Assembly: GCA_002779045.1 (NCBI GenBank)
Contig: PEXO01000066.1
Span: 1-23,054 of the forward strand
Source of the DNA: Elusimicrobia bacterium CG08_land_8_20_14_0_20_59_10
Lineage (GTDB): Bacteria; Elusimicrobiota; Elusimicrobia; Elusimicrobiales; UBA9959
Length of the DNA: 23,054 bases
Direction: 5' to 3'
Shown: in pieces, positions 6,279 through 14,100 of the stretch
Layout: each line of letters begins with the position of its first letter
How positions within the stretch are numbered: the stretch's first letter is position 1
The notes under the pieces: model-generated
What the model saw: the letters and a program-made list of their open reading frames with translations, nothing else
Database searches by the model: none
What the model was told of the DNA's origin: nothing
Translations under genes and position numbers: made by a program

Positions 6279-7760
6279 ATGGCCGCCATCGTCCTTGCCG
6301 CTTATAACGCGCGCTACGCGCATTGTTCCCTGGGCCTGCGCTGTCTTATGGCCAATCTCGGGGAGCTTGCGCCCCGTGCCGAAATGCTGGAATTCGGCCT
6401 TGAGCTGCGCGCCGCCGAGGCCGCCGAAGCCGTGCTGGCGCTTAAGCCGCGCATAGCCGGGCTGGGGGTATATGTCTGGAACGCGCGCGAAAGCGCCATG
6501 CTCGCCGCCGAGCTTAAGCGGCTGTGCCCGGAACTGATACTGGTGCTGGGCGGGCCCGAAGTGAGCTATGAGACGGATGCCCAGGAGATCTGCCGCTGCG
6601 CGGATTTTATCATAACAGGCGAAGCTGACTTTGCCTTCGCCGGGCTTTGCCGCCGCCTGCTGGCCGGGGGCGCGCCCGACGCTAAGCTGATACAGGCGCC
6701 GCCTCCGGACCTGGCGGCCCTGGAGCTGCCTTACGGGCTTTATACCGGCGAGGATATAGCCGGCCGCGTCATCTACACGGAAGCTTCCCGCGGCTGTCCG
6801 TTCGGCTGCGAATTCTGCCTTTCGTCGCTGGATAAGGCGGTGCGGTGCTTCCCGCTTGAAAAACTTTTTGCCGCCTGGGAAAGCCTGCTGGCCAAGGGCG
6901 CGCTGCGCTTCAAATTCACCGACCGTACTTTCAATCTTGATGCCGGGCGCGCCGGTCTTGTGCTTGATTTTTTTCTAAAAAGGTACAGGCCGGGCCTTTT
7001 TCTGCATTTCGAGACGGTGCCGGACCGCTTCCCGGAGGAGCTTTTTGGGCTGCTGCGGAAATTCCCTCCCGGCTCGCTGCAGCTTGAGGCGGGCGTGCAG
7101 ACCTTTAACGAAGACGCGGCCCGGCGGATAAACAGGAGGCAGGATAACGCCGCGGTGGAGCGGAGCCTGCGGCGCCTGCGCGGGGAGACCGGAGCCTATC
7201 TCCATGCCGACCTGATAGCCGGTCTGCCGGGGGAGGACCTGCAAAGCTTCGCCGCCGGTTTCGACAGGCTCTATACCCTGCGCCCGCACGAGATACAGCT
7301 GGGCATGCTGAAACGGCTGCGCGGCGCCCCTATTTCCCGCCACGACGGGGAATGGGGGATGGTCTACAGCCCTTCCCCGCCGTATGAGATCCGGCAGAAC
7401 CGGCTGCTGGACTTTTTTACGGTGCAGCGCCTGCGGCGTTTCGCGCGCTACTGGGACCTGGTAGTCAACAGCGGTGTTTTTGCGGGGGCGGCGGAGGAGC
7501 TCTGCCGCGGCGGCTCGCCTTTCGGCGCCTTCCTTGCTTTCAGCGGCTGGCTGTACGCGCGCACCGGGCAGACCCACGCTATTTCACGCGCCCGCCTGCG
7601 GGGGCTGCTGGCGGAGTACCTGGTCTCGGAGTTGAAACGCGATGTGAAAACAACGGCTGTTATGATGGAACGAGATGCCGTTAATTCCCTGCGCCGCCGC
7701 GGCGGCCTGCCGCGCCGGCAGGCCCTGCGGAATAATTCAGGTGAAACAAGCGCGGGATAA
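6279..7760 (+). CDS. B12-binding radical SAM protein (DUF4080-like)
   Basis: The frame is open from a GTG at 6234, but the ATG at 6279 gives the typical MAAIVLAAYNARYAHCSLGL opening of this family, so I start there (493 residues). The N-terminal part (about 1-125) is a cobalamin-binding Rossmann-like domain (GLGVYVWNARES, LILVLGGPEVSYE). A radical SAM domain follows, with the iron-sulfur motif C173-x3-C177-x2-C180 in TEASRGCPFGCEFCLSSLD, then FKFTDRTFNLD and LQLEAGVQTFN. The C-terminal part resembles DUF4080. Such enzymes use S-adenosylmethionine and often B12 for methylations or rearrangements, but the substrate cannot be told here. It stands alone behind a TATAAT box and is not an obvious partner of its neighbours. 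Confidence 0.85.
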   Translation: MAAIVLAAYNARYAHCSLGLRCLMANLGELAPRAEMLEFGLELRAAEAAEAVLALKPRIAGLGVYVWNARESAMLAAELKRLCPELILVLGGPEVSYETDAQEICRCADFIITGEADFAFAGLCRRLLAGGAPDAKLIQAPPPDLAALELPYGLYTGEDIAGRVIYTEASRGCPFGCEFCLSSLDKAVRCFPLEKLFAAWESLLAKGALRFKFTDRTFNLDAGRAGLVLDFFLKRYRPGLFLHFETVPDRFPEELFGLLRKFPPGSLQLEAGVQTFNEDAARRINRRQDNAAVERSLRRLRGETGAYLHADLIAGLPGEDLQSFAAGFDRLYTLRPHEIQLGMLKRLRGAPISRHDGEWGMVYSPSPPYEIRQNRLLDFFTVQRLRRFARYWDLVVNSGVFAGAAEELCRGGSPFGAFLAFSGWLYARTGQTHAISRARLRGLLAEYLVSELKRDVKTTAVMMERDAVNSLRRRGGLPRRQALRNNSGETSAG

Positions 7761-7770
7761 TATAGTTTAA

Positions 7771-7813
7771 TATAATGGTTCCAGTGGTGACATGGGACTT
7801 TGTGGGGGGGGGG
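7771..7813 (+). promoter_or_regulatory. TATAAT box and ten-G run before the receiver gene
   Basis: A perfect TATAAT at 7771-7776 has no recognisable -35 partner. About 20 bases past the predicted start is an uninterrupted run of ten Gs (7804-7813), then the ribosome binding site GGGAG (7820-7824), six bases from the ATG. The G run lies in the leader, not in the coding frame. Confidence 0.4.
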
Positions 7814-7830
7814 ACTGACGGGAGAATTTT

Positions 7831-8181
7831 ATGAAAGTGCTTATTGTGGACGATAATGCCGGGACCAGGAGCATGATGAGTATCATCCTCAAGCGCACCG
7901 GCCACGAAGTGGTGGGGGAGGCCGGCGACGGGGAAAGCGCCGTGAAGGCTTTTACGGAGCTTAAGCCTGACGTGGTGCTGCTCGATATAATCATGCCGGG
8001 CAAGTCCGGAGTAGAGGTGCTGGGGGAGATAATGGAGCTGGATCCCGCGGCCAAAGTTATAATGGTGACTGCGGTGGAGCAGGATATCATCAACAGTGAG
8101 CTCCAGGGGAAAGGAGCGGCTGCTATAATTTATAAGCCTTTCTCTTTCGACGATTTCGAAAAAGCGTTCAAGAAGATCTGA
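7831..8181 (+). CDS. CheY-like single-domain response regulator
   Basis: A 116-residue protein that is only a receiver domain. The acidic pair D7-D8, the phospho-acceptor D52 (in VVLLDIIMPG), T80 and the conserved K102 (in YKPF) are all present, so it should accept a phosphoryl group from a histidine kinase. It has no output domain and must act by protein contact, as CheY does. The gene for a CheC/CheX-type phosphatase starts 16 bp after its stop, indicating a paired on/off module. No kinase or receptor lies in the window. A clear GGGAG site precedes the ATG. Confidence 0.92.
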   Translation: MKVLIVDDNAGTRSMMSIILKRTGHEVVGEAGDGESAVKAFTELKPDVVLLDIIMPGKSGVEVLGEIMELDPAAKVIMVTAVEQDIINSELQGKGAAAIIYKPFSFDDFEKAFKKI

Positions 8182-8197
8182 TAGCTGCGCAACACGT

Positions 8198-8785
8198 ATG
8201 GGCAACAAAGATATTGCGGCGTTGGAGCGGCTGGCCGCTGCGGGCATTGTAAAATGCCTGGACAGGATAGCCAGGGCATATTCCGGAGCCTGGCGGCTGT
8301 CGGGGGTGTCCGCCTTCTCCGGCACTATGTCCGAAGCCATCGGGCGGCATGAGTTCAAGGGGCCCGCCGCCGCGGTCCGGATAAAAGTGGATTGCGGGCT
8401 GCCGTTCGCGGCCGTGCTTCTCTTCAACACGGCGGATATCGGGCACATTTCCCAATGCTTCCTGGGCGAGCTGTTCTCGGATGCCCGCAAGATAGAGCAG
8501 TTTGAGGACGTTATGCTGCTGGAGATCGGCAACATCATCCTGAACGCACTTATTAACTCCCTGCTCAACGCTATAAAACAAAGCGCGGTGCCTTCCGTGC
8601 CGGCGCTGTTCAGAGGGGATGCGGGGAGCATACTGCAGGGACTTGGCGGTACGAGCGGCACCGCCGCGGGGTCGCGCATGATAGCCGCCGGAATTTCCGT
8701 GGAGCTGGACGGCCGGGCCTGCCGCGGCGGGATTCTAGCCATGATCCCCGAAGAACTGGCTGCGCGCATGGAGTCCGCGGCCTGA
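8198..8785 (+). CDS. CheC/CheX-family phosphatase-like protein
   Basis: A 195-residue protein. The segment LLEIGNIILNALINSL carries the CheC-type signature E109-x2-N112, with a proline exactly 23 positions later (P135), as in the ExxNx22P part of the CheC motif. The usual Asp/Ser four residues before the Glu is replaced by Val, with an Asp five before. Only one such site is seen, whereas many CheC proteins have two. Family members dephosphorylate CheY. Being 16 bp after a CheY-like gene strongly suggests that its target is that protein. It lacks the flagellar-switch domain of FliY. It could also be a non-catalytic scaffold in which only the fold is kept. Confidence 0.75.
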   Translation: MGNKDIAALERLAAAGIVKCLDRIARAYSGAWRLSGVSAFSGTMSEAIGRHEFKGPAAAVRIKVDCGLPFAAVLLFNTADIGHISQCFLGELFSDARKIEQFEDVMLLEIGNIILNALINSLLNAIKQSAVPSVPALFRGDAGSILQGLGGTSGTAAGSRMIAAGISVELDGRACRGGILAMIPEELAARMESAA

Positions 8786-8806
8786 CAAAGGCGGCCTGAA
8801 GCACTC

Positions 8807-8830
8807 CGGGGAAACCCGTTTTTTTATTTT
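8807..8830 (+). terminator. Weak terminator after the CheC-like gene
   Basis: A short stem (cggg 8807-8810 with cccg 8815-8818, GAAA loop) is followed by a long T-rich tail. The stem is only 4 bp, so termination is uncertain, but it lies 22 bp after the stop and ahead of a new promoter-like stretch. Confidence 0.4.
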
Positions 8831-8929
8831 TCGCCATTCGGCGCTATGCCCATCCGGCCTGGCCCGCTCCCCGCGGCGCCCTGCACAAGCAGAGATAACA
8901 CACTTTAAACCCGGAAGAACCGTATTTAT

Positions 8930-8937
8930 TATAAAAT
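8930..8937 (+). promoter_or_regulatory. Promoter -10 giving a near-leaderless transcript
   Basis: TATAAAAT at 8930-8937 lies only 9 bases before the ATG at 8947, with no clear -35 and no ribosome binding site. Transcription starting at the usual distance would begin within about five bases of the start codon. Confidence 0.4.
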
Positions 8938-8946
8938 ACAAGCCGT

Positions 8947-10065
8947 ATGCTTAAGCTCCTTCATGCCGCGGACCTGCACCTGAGCTCCGGCCCCGAGCGC
9001 GAATACGGCCTGGAAGTGCTGCGCGAGCTGATAAGCCTGGCCAATTCAAAACAGGCGGATCTCCTCCTGTTCTGCGGGGATCTTTTCGACTCTTTTAAGG
9101 ACATAAAGGACGCTAAACTTCTGGGCGCCGTCAGGGATGAGGCGCAGAAGCTGCACAAGAACTGCCGCATCCTGTACATTCCCGGCAACCACGAGTCCCT
9201 CGGCATGGGCGAGAAGGACAAGCTTTCCAATTTTAATTTCGGCCGCGTGGAGCTAATGGCCGATCCCGCTTCCGTTTTCGGCGGCAGAACGCTGGAGCTG
9301 CCGGCGGCGGATATAGTCTGTGTGCCGCATGCGCAGGATTATTCCGGCTACCGCAAGTGGCCGCTGCCGCCCAAAAGGGAAGGCACGGCGCGCGTGCTGC
9401 TGATGCACGGCACCAGTTCCGCGGTCTACCGCGGGCCGGACCCGGAAGAAGGCAGCGCGGGGGTTATCCCCGACAGTCTTTTTGACTGGCTTGAGACGGA
9501 CTACGCCGCTCTCGGGCATGTTCATTCCGCGCGGGAAAGCCGCATAGGCGCCGCACTGGCCGTTTATTGCGGCTCGGCCCGCGTCTGGCGCAGGCGCGAA
9601 GAGGGCCCGCGCAAGGCCGTCTATTTCGAGATAAAGGACGGGGAAATAGGGGGCAAAGAAGACCTTCTCCTGCAGTCGGCCGGGCAGTGCCGCGCCTTCA
9701 CGCTGCCGCTGGAGCCTGACGCCGGAGTGTCCCCGGCGGCCATGCGCGGGCTGCTGGAAAAGCTTTCCTCGCCGGAGCGGGACTATGTGGTGGTCTCGCT
9801 GTCCGGGCTGGTGGAGGACGCCAACGCGCTCACCGCCACCGAAAGGGCGCTGGACGACGTGCTCCGGGCCAAGAACCCGCGCAGACTGGAGATCTTAAGC
9901 GGCGGGGTGGAGAACTACGGCGGCGCGGCTTCCAACGAACTGGCCAAACAGTTCCTTACCAGGCTGGACGCGGTCAGACCGCAGGCCGGCTCCACGGAAA
10001 CGGAGCTCTGGTTCGCCGCAAGGCGCCAGGGGCTGGCCGCGCTTACCGATCGGGAACTTGAGTAG
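8947..10065 (+). CDS. SbcD/YhaO-like DNA repair metallophosphoesterase
   Basis: A 372-residue calcineurin-like phosphoesterase. The metal-binding motifs are all visible: D9-x-H11 (HAADLHL), G44-D45 (LFCGDLFD), G80-N81-H82 (IPGNHES), H154 (LLMHGTSS) and G190-H191-x-H193 (ALGHVHSA). The spacing and the C-terminal capping part fit SbcD/Mre11-type nucleases, closer to the YhaO branch. In such pairs this subunit cuts DNA ends or hairpins while a Rad50/SbcC-like ATPase controls access. The partner gene follows directly (stop at 10065, next ATG at 10091). It probably opens an operon of three genes ending with dapL. Confidence 0.88.
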   Translation: MLKLLHAADLHLSSGPEREYGLEVLRELISLANSKQADLLLFCGDLFDSFKDIKDAKLLGAVRDEAQKLHKNCRILYIPGNHESLGMGEKDKLSNFNFGRVELMADPASVFGGRTLELPAADIVCVPHAQDYSGYRKWPLPPKREGTARVLLMHGTSSAVYRGPDPEEGSAGVIPDSLFDWLETDYAALGHVHSARESRIGAALAVYCGSARVWRRREEGPRKAVYFEIKDGEIGGKEDLLLQSAGQCRAFTLPLEPDAGVSPAAMRGLLEKLSSPERDYVVVSLSGLVEDANALTATERALDDVLRAKNPRRLEILSGGVENYGGAASNELAKQFLTRLDAVRPQAGSTETELWFAARRQGLAALTDRELE

Positions 10066-10090
10066 GCCGTCTGAAGGCCATAGGCTGGTC

Positions 10091-12358
10091 ATGATAGAGA
10101 GCATCGAACTTACAGCTTACGGAAAGTTCAGGGAAAGGCGTTTTTCCCTGGGGCCTCTCACCGTAGTATACGGCCCCAACGAATCCGGCAAGACCACGGT
10201 ATTCGACGCGCTGTTCGAGGCGGCCTGCGCTTCCGCCTCCAGGCGCGGCCAGGTCTGGACCAGGCTTTCCGACCGTTACGGGGAGGACCGGCTTTTTAAA
10301 ACCGAAGGCGGGGTCCCGGTTTTTGAGAACGCGGTGGAATTCCTGGAGCTGTTCTCCATTCGCGCCGGCCAGGTAAGCATAGACGCCGAAAACGGGGGGT
10401 CCTGGACGGAAGCGGCGAAAAAATCCCTTTACAGCCATGGCTTCAGTCCCGCGGAAATAGCCGCGAAGCTGGAGAAAAGAGCTTCCACTTCTAATTCCAC
10501 AAAACACCAGAAGAACCTTAACCGCCTTAATTTTGAACTGGCCGCTCTCCGCGTAAAAATAGCGGACCTGCACGCCCGTGAGGCTTCCGTCCTCCGGTCC
10601 AAAGAACGCCTGCTGGAGCTTGAAGCGGAGATAGCCGGGCTGGAAGAAAAAAGGGCGGGGTTCGACGCGGAGCTTTCCGGCGCGCGCGACATCCTGGAAA
10701 AGCATAAGCTGGACCGCGCGGCGGCGGAGGTAATGCACGACAGGGATTTTGCAGCGGAAGCGGTACGCAATGAAAGCAAACTGAAGGAGCTTTCCGCCTG
10801 CAAGGCCGAGGGTATCAGGGACTATGACGTGCTGCTGGAAAAGATTGCCGGGACCGAGCGCGTCCTGGCCGAAACGGGCGGCGCCCTGACGGCCGCCGGG
10901 GAAACACTGGAGCGGCTGGGATCCGAACGGGCTTATTATGAAGAGGGGTTGAACACGGCGCGCAGCGAGGCCGCCGCCGCGGTCGAACTGCTGCCGGAAG
11001 CGGCGCGGATAATTTCGCGCAGGAACGGGCTGCTGGGAGAGTTGCCCGTCAAAACGCGCTACGGCCTGTGGGCCGCCGGCGCCGCGCTGGCCGTACTGGG
11101 TCTTGTCATAGCAAGGCATACCGCGCTTGGTTACCTGCTGATCCTGGCCGGCCCGGCGGCCGCCTTCTGGCTGGACCGGCTTTTATTCCGTCCCAAAGAC
11201 CCGGCGGCCGCGCAGGCCAGGGAAAAAGCCGAGCTCGGGATCCTGTTCGGCCGCTGGACCGGCCTGGGCCACGGCAAGGAGAAAATAGAACGCGGGACTG
11301 CCGAAGAAGTGCAGGAAATCCTGCTGTATTATAAAGCGATCCCGGCCTCGTTCGAGGCCGCGCTTGTAAATAACAATAATGATACGCTAGCCGCGCAGGA
11401 GGCCATAGGGCAGCTGCAAAGCAAGACCCAGGCCCTTGCCGGAGAGAAGGAATCCGCCGCCGGAGCCGCCGCGGCCTGGCTGGCCGCCGCCGGCTGCGCC
11501 GACCGGGACGAATATCTGGCCAGGGCCGGCCGGTACGAGGCGCTGGAACAGGCAATTAATGAAGATTCCGGCCGGCTCAAGGAACTGCTGGAGCTTGAAA
11601 AAAATTCCTGCGCCGCTTCGTTGCTTACCCTTCTGGACAGCCGCGTAAAAGAACTGGAGGGGCGCGGGGCGCGTCCGCGTCCGGACGCCGACCGCGACAT
11701 AACCGCCCAGGAGGGCCGTATCAGGGAACTGGGGGACTCCGCTCGTGCGCTGGAAGACGGGATAAATTCCAAAAAACTTGAGCGCGAGAACCTGACCGCT
11801 TCTTTCGGCTCGACCCTGGAGCGGGTGCCGGAAGAGCTTAACGAATTGCGGGTGACGGAATGCGAACTGGAGCGGGAGATAGCGGCCTCCGAACTGCTGC
11901 GCGCGGGCGCCGAATGGGCCGCCCGGCTCTACCGCGAGATAGAGACGGATTCGGCAGGGAAGTTCGCCCTCCTCGCCGGGAACGTTAAGAAGCTGCTGGA
12001 AAGGGTCCTGCCGCTGTCCGACCCCGAAATTACCGCCCTGGACCTGGGCGGGATCTCGCTCCGGGATTTCGGCGGGGACCTGCGCCGCCTGGAGCAGCTC
12101 TCTTCCGGCACCAGGGACTGTTTCATGCTGGCCGCCAGGCTGGTCCTGGCCCGGTCGGCGCGCGGCGAGGAGCCGGGGCTGCTGCTGCTGGACGATCCTT
12201 TCGCCTCCCTGGACGCGCAGCGGCGCGCGGCGGTCCTGACCATGCTCGGCGACTTCCAGGAAGAGACCGGCTGGCAGATAATACTTTTCACAAAGGACGC
12301 GTCGCTTCGTTCCGCGCTGGAGCAGAACCCGCGTACTGTGGTCTGCCTGCTTGACTGA
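10091..12358 (+). CDS. SbcC/YhaN-like ATPase with central membrane hairpin
   Basis: The frame is open from a TTG at 10058 overlapping the upstream gene, but the ATG at 10091 gives MIESIELTAYGKF, the usual SbcC/RecN-type start, so 755 residues are annotated. The N-terminal half-ATPase has Walker A GPNESGKTT (28-36). Two long, charged, Ala/Glu/Leu-rich coiled-coil regions follow. The C-terminal half has an ABC signature (LSSGTRD) and Walker B LLLLDDPFASLD. Between the coiled coils, at about residues 324-364, are two hydrophobic stretches (YGLWAAGAALAVLGLVIA and ALGYLLILAGPAAAFWL) that look like a membrane hairpin in the place where Rad50/SbcC has its zinc hook. No CxxC hook is seen. It should work with the upstream nuclease. 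Confidence 0.85.
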   Translation: MIESIELTAYGKFRERRFSLGPLTVVYGPNESGKTTVFDALFEAACASASRRGQVWTRLSDRYGEDRLFKTEGGVPVFENAVEFLELFSIRAGQVSIDAENGGSWTEAAKKSLYSHGFSPAEIAAKLEKRASTSNSTKHQKNLNRLNFELAALRVKIADLHAREASVLRSKERLLELEAEIAGLEEKRAGFDAELSGARDILEKHKLDRAAAEVMHDRDFAAEAVRNESKLKELSACKAEGIRDYDVLLEKIAGTERVLAETGGALTAAGETLERLGSERAYYEEGLNTARSEAAAAVELLPEAARIISRRNGLLGELPVKTRYGLWAAGAALAVLGLVIARHTALGYLLILAGPAAAFWLDRLLFRPKDPAAAQAREKAELGILFGRWTGLGHGKEKIERGTAEEVQEILLYYKAIPASFEAALVNNNNDTLAAQEAIGQLQSKTQALAGEKESAAGAAAAWLAAAGCADRDEYLARAGRYEALEQAINEDSGRLKELLELEKNSCAASLLTLLDSRVKELEGRGARPRPDADRDITAQEGRIRELGDSARALEDGINSKKLERENLTASFGSTLERVPEELNELRVTECELEREIAASELLRAGAEWAARLYREIETDSAGKFALLAGNVKKLLERVLPLSDPEITALDLGGISLRDFGGDLRRLEQLSSGTRDCFMLAARLVLARSARGEEPGLLLLDDPFASLDAQRRAAVLTMLGDFQEETGWQIILFTKDASLRSALEQNPRTVVCLLD

Positions 12359-12360
12359 TC

Positions 12361-13533
12361 ATGCATATCGAATTGAGCGAAAAACTTAAAAGCTTCAAGC
12401 CTTTTCTTTTCGAGGAGCTGTACAGGAAGGAGAAGGCGGAGCGGACCAGGGGCAAGGACATTATCAGCCTTGCCGTGGGCGATCCGGACATCCCCACGGA
12501 CAAGAGCATAGTGGCTTGCGCCGTAAGCGAGGTGCGCAAAGGCGCCAATCACCGGTACCCGAACACCAAGGGGAACGAGAACCTGCGCCGGGCCGTCTGC
12601 GAATGGCATAAGAGGCGGCACGGGCTCGTCTTCGACCATGACAAAGAGGTGTCCATACTGGTGGGCTCCAAAGAAGGCATAGCGCATCTGCCGCTGGTGG
12701 TGATGAACAGGGGCGATTACTGCCTTATCCCGGACCCCACCTATCCCACCTACAGGACCGGCGTGGTGCTTTCGGGGGGGCGCGTCCACGACGTGCCGCT
12801 GGAAGAGAAGAACGATTTCCTGCCGGACCTGGGGAAGATACCGCAGAAAATACTGGGGCGGACGAAGCTGTTCTTCATAAATTACCCCAACAATCCCACC
12901 GGCGCCGGCGTCACGCTGGATTTTTTCAGGGACCTGGTAAAATGGGCGCGCAAGAACGAGGTGATAGTTGCGCAGGATGCGGCCTACTGCGAGATCTATT
13001 TCGACGAACCCACGCCGAGCATCTTCCAGGTGAACGGCGCGCGCGACTTGGCGGTGGAGTTCTATTCGGCTTCCAAGACCTATTGTATGGCGGGCTGGCG
13101 CGCCGGCTGGGTGGTGGGCAATGGCAAGCTGGCCTGTGCGCTTAACCAGCTCAAAGAGAACATAGATTCCGGCCAGTTCAACGCGGTGCAGAACGCCGCC
13201 GCTTTCGCGTTGAGGAACCATGAGAAGATCCTGCCGGCGGTAAGGGGGCGGTTCAAGGCCAGGGCCGCGGCTTTCTGCAAAGGCCTGCGCGAGAGCGGCT
13301 GGCATTTCGTGGAGCCGAAGGGCAGTTGCTTCGTCTGGGCCAGGCCCCCGGTGAAATGCCCCTCGCTGGACGCGGTCTGTTATATGCTGGAGAAAGCTTC
13401 CCTGCTGGCCGCGCCGGGCTCGGGCTTCGGCAGGTTCGGCGAGGGCTTTATAAGGTTCTCTCTGACGGAGCCGGAGCCGGTCCTGGCCACGGCCATCAAA
13501 AGAATAAGAGCGCTGGACTGGTCCGGTCTCTGA
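12361..13533 (+). CDS. dapL: LL-diaminopimelate aminotransferase family protein
   Basis: A 390-residue fold-type I aminotransferase using pyridoxal phosphate. DapL-like marks are NHRYP (63-67), GSKEGIAHLPLVV (102-114), DPTYPTYRTG (125-134), INYPNNPTGA (173-182), SASKT with the PLP-binding lysine K239, GWRAGW (245-250) and NIDSGQFNAVQ. DapL makes LL-diaminopimelate from tetrahydrodipicolinate in one step, for lysine and peptidoglycan. The common SLSKTYNMTGWRIGF block reads SASKTYCMAGWRAGW here, so a related aminotransferase specificity is possible. Its ATG comes 2 nt after the stop of the ATPase gene, so translation is probably coupled. The functional link to the repair genes is unclear. Confidence 0.78.
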   Translation: MHIELSEKLKSFKPFLFEELYRKEKAERTRGKDIISLAVGDPDIPTDKSIVACAVSEVRKGANHRYPNTKGNENLRRAVCEWHKRRHGLVFDHDKEVSILVGSKEGIAHLPLVVMNRGDYCLIPDPTYPTYRTGVVLSGGRVHDVPLEEKNDFLPDLGKIPQKILGRTKLFFINYPNNPTGAGVTLDFFRDLVKWARKNEVIVAQDAAYCEIYFDEPTPSIFQVNGARDLAVEFYSASKTYCMAGWRAGWVVGNGKLACALNQLKENIDSGQFNAVQNAAAFALRNHEKILPAVRGRFKARAAAFCKGLRESGWHFVEPKGSCFVWARPPVKCPSLDAVCYMLEKASLLAAPGSGFGRFGEGFIRFSLTEPEPVLATAIKRIRALDWSGL

Positions 13534-13535
13534 GC

Positions 13536-13560
13536 GCCGCCATCGGCGGCCCGGAGCCGG
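13536..13560 (+). other. Stem-loop after dapL
   Basis: gccgcc/ggcggc (13536-13541 with 13545-13550) form a 6-bp hairpin, followed by the near-palindrome ccggagccgg (13551-13560). There is no T run, so it may protect the 3' end of the message rather than terminate transcription. Confidence 0.35.
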
Positions 13561-13569
13561 TCGCTGGTA

Positions 13570-14046
13570 TTGATGCTTCAGTTATTTCGTTACGCTTCCT
13601 TAATTGATTCTTCTGAAAATCTTTGGGACCAACGCTCCGCAACCGACCCCAATTTCCCTAACGGCTCGGAACTCCCTTTTGAAAAATCTTTTTCCGTGAA
13701 CTGGAAGGGGAAAGTTCCCGGCACCCCCCTTGCAGACGGAAATTATAAGCTGAAGGTCCCGGTTTGGGACACCGAGGGCGTCCCAAATCAGGCCCCGACC
13801 AACACCTCCGACCCTACCGGAATCGCAAAAGTGGAATTCAAGCTTGAGGAGATGCCCGCCACCACGGCCAGCCGCGCCCTTATCCTGGCCCTGCCGGAAG
13901 GCGCCGAGCTGCTTTCCATCCTGCCGGAACCGGACAGGCGGGCCGCCGCCGCCGGCCAGACCCTGCCGGTCTATTCCCGGTACTTCCCCGCTAACCGCAT
14001 CTTTACCAGCACCGCCCGCTTCCGCCTTCCCGCGGAAGCGGCTTAA
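13570..14046 (+). pseudogene. Fragment of an Ig-like (FlgD-type) repeat protein
   Basis: The frame encodes up to 158 residues from a TTG-ATG pair with no ribosome binding site, and it lies in the same frame as dapL after its stop. The middle part (FSVNWKGKVPGTPLADGNYKLKV followed by a VWDTEG turn) resembles FlgD Ig-like or related beta-sandwich repeats of secreted proteins. There is no signal peptide, and the sequence begins abruptly, as expected of a piece cut from a larger surface protein. After the stop at 14044-14046, the frame shifted by one base reads LNNPKGASYAGGKLQLRFSG up to a stop at 14102-14104. That looks like a natural protein end and hints at a frameshift near 14040. It could also be a short genuine gene. 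Function unknown. Confidence 0.4.
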
Positions 14047-14100
14047 CAACCCGAAGGGCGCCAGCTATGCGGGCGGAAAATTACAACTGCGATTTTCAGG

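Noticed and set aside
6209..6307. A 32-codon ORF (MRDFLKRLRARRPVPVSVQR...) as a leader peptide ahead of the radical SAM gene
   Set aside because: The TATAAT at 6200-6205 would start transcription at or after its ATG. It also overlaps the main gene in another frame and shows no regulatory codon run.
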